Part shown: in pieces, positions 1-5,186 of the stretch | How the letters are laid out: the number at the start of each line of letters is the position of its first letter | How positions within the stretch are numbered: the stretch's first letter is position 1 | DNA from: Bacteroidales bacterium | Lineage (GTDB): Bacteria > Bacteroidota > Bacteroidia > Bacteroidales > UBA3663 | NCBI GenBank assembly: GCA_016293065.1 | Contig: JAEDEY010000121.1 | Coordinates: 1 to 5,186, forward strand | Reading direction: 5' to 3' | Length of the DNA stretch: 5,186 bases | The notes under the pieces: generated by a model | What the model was told of the DNA's origin: nothing | Seen by the model: only the letters and a program-made list of their open reading frames with translations | Database searches by the model: none | Translations under genes and position numbers: made by a program

Positions 1-8
1 TATCTTTG
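1..8 (+). promoter_or_regulatory. Bacteroidetes-type -7 promoter element upstream of hipBA
   Basis: The window opens with TATCTTTG, an exact match to the TAnnTTTG -7 element recognised by the primary sigma factor of Bacteroides and Prevotella. It lies 28 bases upstream of the hipB start codon, so transcription would begin at about positions 12-16 and leave a leader of roughly 20-25 bases. The partner -33 element (TTG/TTTG) would fall outside the window and cannot be checked. The position fits a promoter for the toxin-antitoxin pair, which HipB would be expected to repress. Confidence 0.6.
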
Positions 9-36
9 CAACCGAAATACATAAGACTTTGATAAT

Positions 37-366
37 ATGTGGACAGAACTTAGTGATACAGCCATATTGAACAAGCTTGGGACGAGGCTAAAAGCTTCTC
101 GTATATCAAGTGGTCTTAAACAGCAGGAACTGGCTGCTGAGTCAGGCGTTGGAGTAAGTACCATCGCCAAGATAGAAAGCGGGCAGTCTGTTTCGCTCTC
201 ATTACTAATCAGTGTCATGAGAACGCTTGGATTGCTTGAAAACCTAGACTTGCTTGTGCCAGAGCAGAAGCCATCGCCAATGGAACTGTTGAAAATGCAA
301 GGCAAGCAGGTAAAGCGTGTAAGAAAAGAACAAAGAAAGATTAAACAATGGAAGAGATACCAGTAA
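37..366 (+). CDS. hipB: HipB-like XRE-family antitoxin / transcriptional repressor
   Basis: This 109-residue protein is a small DNA-binding antitoxin. A Cro/C1-type helix-turn-helix spans about residues 13-68, with the core HTH at 29-50 (QQELAAESGVGVSTIAKIES, then GQ) and the usual hydrophobic helices after it. The rest is a strongly basic, probably flexible tail (about residues 88-109, many Lys/Arg, Trp105). By family knowledge, HipB dimers bind operators in their own promoter and hold HipA inactive. The identification rests on the HTH plus the hipA gene that begins 19 bases before this gene ends, the standard order with antitoxin first. The ATG at 37 is chosen because it follows the -7 promoter element at a suitable distance and precedes the HTH by a short N-terminal stretch. 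The leader (ttgataat) has no Shine-Dalgarno sequence. The HTH call is secure; the antitoxin role is inferred mainly from context. Confidence 0.9.
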   Translation: MWTELSDTAILNKLGTRLKASRISSGLKQQELAAESGVGVSTIAKIESGQSVSLSLLISVMRTLGLLENLDLLVPEQKPSPMELLKMQGKQVKRVRKEQRKIKQWKRYQ

Positions 367-1652
367 TACAGATATACCTGTGGGGCAACCTTGTGGGAGC
401 CATGTCGTGGGATGATGAAAGAGGCTATGCGGATTTCCAGTTTGACGACCGCTTCCGCAGGTCAGGCTTAGATATCGCCCCACTAATGATGCCATTGGCA
501 AGAACCAGAGGCGTCGTCTCGTTCCCCACCAATGCTAGAACAAAGTGTTTCAGCGGTCTTCCTGGTTTGATAGCTGATGCCCTTCCCGATAAATTTGGTA
601 GCCAACTTATCACGGAATGGTTCGCACAACAAGGTAAAACGGAGGGTATGATTACTCCGCTCGACCGTCTGTGCTACGTCGGCAAACGGGCAATGGGTGC
701 TTTGGAGTTTGTACCCGCTGCCAATGTGGAAGGTGTAAACGAATCGACAGAAATCTATATACGCGAATTGATGGCATTATCTGATTCAATCTTCAAGGAA
801 CGAAGCAGGTTTCAGGAACTCATTCACCAGAACGACAAGTCAATTCTCGACATCCTTAAAGTGGGAACGTCTGCAGGCGGCGCGAAACCAAAGGCGATTA
901 TTGCCTACAAAGAAGAAACAGGAGAAGTACGTTCTGGCCAGGTTCCTGCACCAGAAGGATTTTCATATTGGCTGTTGAAGTTCGACGGAGGCACTTATAG
1001 CGAGCATAACGAGATAACCGATAATCCGCAAGGCATCGGAAACATAGAATATGCCTACTACAAGATGGCTACTTCCTGCGGCATCAGCATGTCGGAGTGT
1101 CATCTATTGCATGAAGGTGACTGCAACCACTTCATGACGCGCCGTTTTGACCGAACATCAACAGGTGAGAAAATCCATATGCAGACAGCGGCTGGTATTG
1201 CCCATCTAGACAGAGACGTGCGCCATTCATACGAGGAACTATTTGGCGTATTACGACGACTGGGACTGAACTACAAAGACTTCGAGCAGTTGTATCGCCG
1301 CATGGTGTTCAACGTCATTGCACGAAACCACGATGACCACACCAAGAATTTCTCCTTCCTGATGGATAAGGCTGGAAAATGGTCGTTTGCCCCAGCTTAT
1401 GACTTATGCTATTCATACAATCCTGCAGGCAGATGGACAAGCCGTCACCAGCTTTCACTCAATAGCAAGACTGATGACTTTGCTCGGGAGGACTTGTTGG
1501 CTGTGGCACAGAACATCGGCATACGCGATGCCAATCATATCATAGAGGAAGTTCTCTCCACAGTAGCATCCTGGCCTGATACAGCAAAAGATTGTGGGGT
1601 AAGACCAGAGCATATAGAGGCAATCAGCAAGACGCTCCTGCTATATATATAA
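348..1652 (+). CDS. hipA: HipA-family serine/threonine kinase toxin
   Basis: This 434-residue protein is close in length to E. coli HipA (about 440), so it appears complete. The N-terminal HipA subdomain covers about residues 6-122, including the family signature around 69-84 (SGLPGLIADALPDKFG). The kinase core follows: a Ser/Gly-rich P-loop GTSAGGAKPK at 173-182, where Ser175 corresponds to the autophosphorylated Ser150 of E. coli HipA; the ATP-contacting Lys211 in YWLLKFDG; the FMTRRFDR segment at 262-269; the catalytic loop RNHDDHTKNF at 326-335, with Asp329 aligning to the catalytic Asp309; and the metal-binding Asp352 in FAPAYDLCYS. All key residues are present, so an active kinase is expected. 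HipA of E. coli phosphorylates the tRNA synthetase GltX and triggers growth arrest; the target here cannot be told. The start at 348 overlaps hipB by 19 bases, which implies translational coupling. The protein is cytoplasmic, with no signal peptide. Confidence 0.95.
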   Translation: MEEIPVIQIYLWGNLVGAMSWDDERGYADFQFDDRFRRSGLDIAPLMMPLARTRGVVSFPTNARTKCFSGLPGLIADALPDKFGSQLITEWFAQQGKTEGMITPLDRLCYVGKRAMGALEFVPAANVEGVNESTEIYIRELMALSDSIFKERSRFQELIHQNDKSILDILKVGTSAGGAKPKAIIAYKEETGEVRSGQVPAPEGFSYWLLKFDGGTYSEHNEITDNPQGIGNIEYAYYKMATSCGISMSECHLLHEGDCNHFMTRRFDRTSTGEKIHMQTAAGIAHLDRDVRHSYEELFGVLRRLGLNYKDFEQLYRRMVFNVIARNHDDHTKNFSFLMDKAGKWSFAPAYDLCYSYNPAGRWTSRHQLSLNSKTDDFAREDLLAVAQNIGIRDANHIIEEVLSTVASWPDTAKDCGVRPEHIEAISKTLLLYI

Positions 1653-1692
1653 ATAAGAAACTTTCCAACATCAAAAGGCTGAATAATCAAAT
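1653..1692 (+). other. Short hipA-GH115 intergenic gap without visible terminator or promoter
   Basis: These 40 A/T-rich bases separate the toxin stop codon from the GH115 start. No GC-rich hairpin followed by a T run is visible; the only inverted match is a trivial CTTT/AAAG pair. No TAnnTTTG element occurs here. The start context (aataatcaaat before ATG) is A-rich without a Shine-Dalgarno sequence, as is usual in Bacteroidetes. The gap is therefore compatible with read-through from hipBA, although a promoter inside the hipA 3' end or of a different type cannot be excluded. Confidence 0.5.
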
Positions 1693-4164
1693 ATGAAGAC
1701 AAGAACAATTATCAACATACTTTTGATAGCTGCATGCACAAATGCAGCATATGCTACAGATTTTGTAACCTTTAAGCGGCACTCACTATCCGATATTGAA
1801 CTGACAAGAACATCGGACACCATTACATACGACCCTCTCGACTGGAAGGGGGTAAGAATGGCTGTAGAGAATCTGCGTCACGACCTCAAAGCTGTCACCG
1901 GCAGCGCAAATGCACCTATTGTGGTGGGCACCATAGGGAAAAGCAAGCTTGCCAAGAAATATAAGTTGCAATCAAAAAAACTGCTGGGTAAATGGGAGCA
2001 GTATTTGATTTTTACGGACAAAGGCAAACTCGTCATACTGGGCTCAGACAAGCGTGGCACCATCTTTGGCATCTATGAACTGTCAAGACAAATAGGAGTC
2101 TCGCCCTGGTACTGGATGGCTGATGCACCCATACAGAAACATGAACAGATCTTTGCCAAGAGCGGCGTCTACACAGATGGTGAACCCAAAGTAAAATATC
2201 GTGGCATATTCATCAACGATGAGTGGCCTTCGTTCGGCACGTGGTGTAACAACCAGTTTGGAGGCATCAATTCCAAGGCATACGCCCGCGTCTTTGAACT
2301 CATGCTCCGTCTAAAAGCCAACTACTTCTGGCCCGCCATGTGGGACAGCCGTTTCAACGAAGATGACCCACTTTCGCCTCAGTTGGCAGACGACATGGGC
2401 ATCGTCATGGGTACCAGCCATCATGAGCCGATGATGCGTGCCCACAAGGAGTATGTATATCGTAAAGACAGTATAGGTGCGTGGGATTATGCGACAAACA
2501 AGGCCAATCTTGACAGATTCTTTGAAGAAGGTCTGGAGCGCAACAAGGCATACGACAATCTGATAACCATCGGTATGCGTGGTGACGGTGATGTGGCAAT
2601 GGGAAATGGAAATGATGAGGACAATATGAAGACGCTGAAAGATGTGGTGGATGGTCAGCGCGAGATTATTGAACGTGTGTATAAGAAACCTGCCAGTGAG
2701 GTTCCGCAATTATGGGCCATCTTCACCGAGGTACAACGTTATTACGATGCTGGCTTCACCGTGCCAGATGATGTCACCCTGCTCTTCTGCGACAACAACT
2801 GGGGATACATCCGTCGCACAGGACCAGAGAAGGAACAGGCACGCAAAGGAGGCATGGGCATGTACTACCACATTGACATGAACGGTGGACCCTGGAATGA
2901 CCGGTGGATAAATACTACGACTGCCGCAAAGATTCGCGAGCAACTGAATCTGGCATACAAGACTGGCATTGACCGTATCTGGATCATCAATGTAGGCGAC
3001 CTCAAACCAAAGGAAATGCCTATAGACTTCATTATGCATTATGCCTGGAATCCTGACGATTATCCTGCCGACAAGATAGACCAGTACATGGTAGATTGGG
3101 CACGAAGCATTTTTGGCGGCGAATATGCAAGAGAAATTGCAGACATCGTTACGGAATATTCAAATATGAATCTGGAGCGCAAGCCAGAGGTGCAGCGAGT
3201 GGGTATCTACAGCGTTGAGACTGGTGAGGCACAGCGTATGTTCAACCGTTGGGATGAGTTGGAGAAACGTACCCTTTCACTCAGCAAGAAGATGCCTGCG
3301 GAAATGCAGGATGCCTTCTATCAATTGGTAGAATACCCGGCTGTGGCAAGTGCTGGAGTGGCGAAGATATATCTGGCGGCAACTTTGGGTGATTCGATTA
3401 CAATGCAGACGCTTTTTGAGCGTGACAAGCAGATGACCGACAAATATAACAAGGTCATTGCTGGAGGCAAGTGGGATGGCATGATGCTTGACAAGCACAT
3501 TGGCTACCGCATGTGGTCGATGCCAAACGAGAACACCTTGCCTCAGGTGGCCAAACCATCGGACAAAACTGGCATAACCGCCAGTGAGACAGCCATCATG
3601 GCTCATGACTACACACGCAGAACAGCCACAGATGATGCACGCTGGGTGTTTTTGCCAGGACTGGGACGCGGCAAGGGCAATATGGGTATTGAACCCGTTA
3701 CGGCAAAGAGCCGTCCTTTGGGTGATGGTGCCACATTGGAATATGACATCAACTTCTCACAATCAGGAAAGCAGAAGCTGGCACTGGGAATTTTGCCCAC
3801 CAACGATGTCAACCCTGCACGCGGACTCCGTATCGGTGTTCGTGTCGATGATGGCGAGATGCAGACCATTGATGCGCGACAAGGTTATGTGGACACTTTC
3901 AACGAATATACAAAAGAGAATATTGCACGTTCGAAGGTGCTGAAACCACTACCTCGACCTGCAAGCGACATCTATCTGTCTGGCTCACGTCAACGGATGC
4001 GTAGCGAGATTTTCGACAACCTCCGATGGCTCAGCATCGATTTCGACATACCTACAGCAGGCAATCATACCGTTAAAGTTGTGATGATAGACCCGGAAAT
4101 CGTAGTTGAAAAATTAGTTATTAATCCTGATAATGAACATCCATCCTATCACGGCAAAGAATAA
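1693..4164 (+). CDS. Exported GH115 xylan alpha-1,2-glucuronidase
   Basis: This 823-residue enzyme belongs to glycoside hydrolase family 115, whose members release (4-O-methyl)-D-glucuronic acid from internal and terminal xylose units of glucuronoxylan. The length is close to that of the characterised Bacteroides ovatus enzyme. A signal peptide (basic MKTR, hydrophobic IINILLIAA) is probably cleaved after AYA at residue 21. The expected order follows: an N-terminal alpha/beta domain (about 25-165), a TIM-barrel catalytic domain (about 166-465), a helical region (about 466-610) and a C-terminal beta-sandwich (about 640-815). Family-typical conserved segments are FINDEWPSFG (173-182), FWPAMW (212-217), GTSHHEPMMR (240-249), IGMRGDGD (293-300), FTEVQRYYDAG (344-354) and CDNNWGYIRR (366-375). 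These are rich in acidic, Asn and His residues that line the active site; I do not assign the acid/base individually. A GH43 gene follows after six bases, which makes a xylan operon likely. The enzyme is probably periplasmic. The family call is firm; the exact xylan preference is inferred. Confidence 0.95.
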   Translation: MKTRTIINILLIAACTNAAYATDFVTFKRHSLSDIELTRTSDTITYDPLDWKGVRMAVENLRHDLKAVTGSANAPIVVGTIGKSKLAKKYKLQSKKLLGKWEQYLIFTDKGKLVILGSDKRGTIFGIYELSRQIGVSPWYWMADAPIQKHEQIFAKSGVYTDGEPKVKYRGIFINDEWPSFGTWCNNQFGGINSKAYARVFELMLRLKANYFWPAMWDSRFNEDDPLSPQLADDMGIVMGTSHHEPMMRAHKEYVYRKDSIGAWDYATNKANLDRFFEEGLERNKAYDNLITIGMRGDGDVAMGNGNDEDNMKTLKDVVDGQREIIERVYKKPASEVPQLWAIFTEVQRYYDAGFTVPDDVTLLFCDNNWGYIRRTGPEKEQARKGGMGMYYHIDMNGGPWNDRWINTTTAAKIREQLNLAYKTGIDRIWIINVGDLKPKEMPIDFIMHYAWNPDDYPADKIDQYMVDWARSIFGGEYAREIADIVTEYSNMNLERKPEVQRVGIYSVETGEAQRMFNRWDELEKRTLSLSKKMPAEMQDAFYQLVEYPAVASAGVAKIYLAATLGDSITMQTLFERDKQMTDKYNKVIAGGKWDGMMLDKHIGYRMWSMPNENTLPQVAKPSDKTGITASETAIMAHDYTRRTATDDARWVFLPGLGRGKGNMGIEPVTAKSRPLGDGATLEYDINFSQSGKQKLALGILPTNDVNPARGLRIGVRVDDGEMQTIDARQGYVDTFNEYTKENIARSKVLKPLPRPASDIYLSGSRQRMRSEIFDNLRWLSIDFDIPTAGNHTVKVVMIDPEIVVEKLVINPDNEHPSYHGKE

Positions 4165-4170
4165 ACAAAT

Positions 4171-5186
4171 ATGAAGCGACTTTTATTCACAATCTCTATC
4201 GCTGTTATAGCATCTTTGAACATTCTGGCTCAGAGCTATCGCAACCCTGTGCTTCCTGGCTTTCATGCCGACCCAAGTGTGTGTACAAACGGAAAGGACT
4301 TCTACCTTGTCAACAGCACTTTCCAGTATTTTCCAGGAGTACCTGTGTTTCACAGCAAAGACCTGATACATTGGGAGCAGGTAGGTAATTGCCTCTCGCG
4401 CAAATCGCAGCTTGACCTCTCGGGGCTTTACACACAAAACCAGCCGGAACTGGGTTGGACTAATGCAGGCATCTATGCTCCAACCATCCGCTATCATGAG
4501 GGTCGCTATTACATGGTGACCACCATTTTCCCATCACGTCGCCATTTCTACGTATGGACAGATGACCCAACTAAAGAATGGTCCGACCCCATATTCATTG
4601 ACTTTGCCCTCGGCAGTTGCGACCCTACCCTCTTTTGGGACGAAGGGAAGTGCTATTTCTTATGGAAAGCAGCAGCAGACGAAACACGCCCAGGAATCAA
4701 GCCGGGTGAAATCAACATCTGCGAAATTGACATTCATACTGGTCAGCGTATAGGCGATGTTCATCACTTGGGAACGGGACTCGGCGGACGTTATCCTGAA
4801 GGTCCACACATATACAAGAAAGACGGCTATTATTACATGATGCTTGCCGAAGGCGGCACTGAACATGGTCACCACGTCAACATCTTGCGAAGCCGTTCTC
4901 TGTTCGGGCCGTATGAATCGAATCCTGCCAACCCCATTCTCACGCATTTCAGCATGAAGATGCAGAACAGCAATATTCAAGGGCTCGGACATGCTGACCT
5001 CATACAAGCACCCGACTCCTCATGGTGGATGATTTGCCTGGGTTATCGCACCAGCGGTTACCTCCTGCATGTGATGGGACGCGAGACGATGCTTGCACCT
5101 GTACGTTGGGACAAGAATGCTTGGCCTGTGGTCAATGGTGACGGCACTTTGGCCATCAATATGAAATGTCAGACCTTACCTCAAGT
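4171..5186 (+). CDS. Exported GH43 beta-xylosidase / alpha-L-arabinofuranosidase, 3'-truncated by window edge
   Basis: The first 338 codons of a GH43 enzyme are present with no stop before the edge; related beta-xylosidases run to about 500-550 residues, so most of the five-bladed beta-propeller is here and the C-terminal beta-sandwich is missing. A signal peptide (MKRLLF, then a hydrophobic stretch) is probably cleaved after Ala20 (ILA before QSY). The three GH43 catalytic carboxylates are visible: Asp34 in GFHADPS (general base), Asp151 in SCDPTLFW (pKa modulator) and Glu210 in RYPEGPHI (general acid). Other family segments are FQYFPGVPVFHSKDLIHWEQ (51-70), GIYAPTIRYHEGRYYMVTT (100-118) and GLGHADLI (271-278) with the conserved His274. 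The pattern resembles xylan-active XynB-like subfamilies (11/12) rather than arabinanases. It should cleave xylose or arabinose from the non-reducing ends of xylo-oligosaccharides, probably in the periplasm. The ATG at 4171 follows the GH115 stop by six bases with an A-rich leader, so cotranscription is likely. Beta-xylosidase versus arabinofuranosidase cannot be settled from sequence alone. Confidence 0.93.
   Translation, partial: MKRLLFTISIAVIASLNILAQSYRNPVLPGFHADPSVCTNGKDFYLVNSTFQYFPGVPVFHSKDLIHWEQVGNCLSRKSQLDLSGLYTQNQPELGWTNAGIYAPTIRYHEGRYYMVTTIFPSRRHFYVWTDDPTKEWSDPIFIDFALGSCDPTLFWDEGKCYFLWKAAADETRPGIKPGEINICEIDIHTGQRIGDVHHLGTGLGGRYPEGPHIYKKDGYYYMMLAEGGTEHGHHVNILRSRSLFGPYESNPANPILTHFSMKMQNSNIQGLGHADLIQAPDSSWWMICLGYRTSGYLLHVMGRETMLAPVRWDKNAWPVVNGDGTLAINMKCQTLPQ

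Noticed and set aside
1..34. TATC (1-4) and GATA (31-34) as arms of a HipB operator resembling the E. coli TATCC-N8-GGATA site
   Set aside because: The arms are only four bases long and the 26-base spacer does not match the known operator geometry, so this is likely to occur by chance in A/T-rich DNA. An operator may lie upstream of the window.
1469..1476. TGACTTTG inside hipA as a possible internal promoter for GH115
   Set aside because: It differs from TAnnTTTG at the second position, has no TTG-type -33 element at the right distance upstream, and would give a leader of more than 200 bases.
1642..1651. Run of five TA dinucleotides at the hipA stop codon
   Set aside because: It is short and part of the hipA coding end (Tyr-Ile-stop), without a matching -33 or -7 element, so it supports neither a promoter nor a functional repeat.
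1661..1679. Possible hairpin in the hipA-GH115 gap (CTTT paired with AAAG)
   Set aside because: A four-base A/T-rich stem with no following T run is too weak to call a terminator.
2311..2709. 132-codon open frame on the minus strand inside the GH115 gene
   Set aside because: It lies entirely within a strongly conserved coding region on the other strand and shows no recognisable protein features. It is a frame shadow, as are the similar open frames at 244-501, 2710-3039, 3277-3606, 3609-3869, 4183-4497 and 4660-5007.
3584..3943. 119-codon alternative + strand frame inside the GH115 C-terminal domain
   Set aside because: The GH115 frame runs uninterrupted with sensible beta-sandwich sequence through this stretch, and the alternative translation resembles no protein family. 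The frames at 2642-2881 and 4562-4753 were rejected for the same reason.

Overview
The window looks like chromosomal DNA from a member of the Bacteroidales, most likely a Prevotella/Bacteroides-type gut or rumen polysaccharide degrader. Three things support this. The first eight bases match the Bacteroidetes -7 promoter element (TAnnTTTG). All four genes start behind A/T-rich leaders with no clear Shine-Dalgarno sequence. The second half encodes exported xylan-degrading enzymes of kinds common in the polysaccharide utilization loci (PULs) of these bacteria. Species-level placement is inference.

Layout: all four genes are on the + strand and packed tightly. Positions 1-8 hold a probable promoter. 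Positions 37-366 encode a HipB-like XRE-family antitoxin/repressor. Positions 348-1652 encode a full-length HipA-family serine/threonine kinase toxin whose start overlaps the antitoxin end by 19 bases. After a 40-base gap, positions 1693-4164 encode an exported GH115 xylan alpha-glucuronidase. Six bases later, position 4171 begins an exported GH43 beta-xylosidase/alpha-arabinofuranosidase-type enzyme that runs off the right edge after 338 codons.

The genes form two functional pairs. HipB and HipA form a type II toxin-antitoxin module: HipB should neutralise HipA and repress the shared promoter, and HipA carries every kinase motif expected for activity. GH115 and GH43 form a glucuronoxylan/arabinoxylan side-chain and oligosaccharide processing pair: GH115 removes (4-O-methyl)glucuronic acid from xylose, and GH43 releases xylose or arabinose from the trimmed products. 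The notable point is the junction. The toxin-antitoxin module lies directly upstream of, and co-directional with, the xylan genes, with no recognisable terminator or promoter in the gap, so read-through is possible. No RNA genes, CRISPR arrays, insertion sequences or long repeats were seen, and no entirely novel system is evident.
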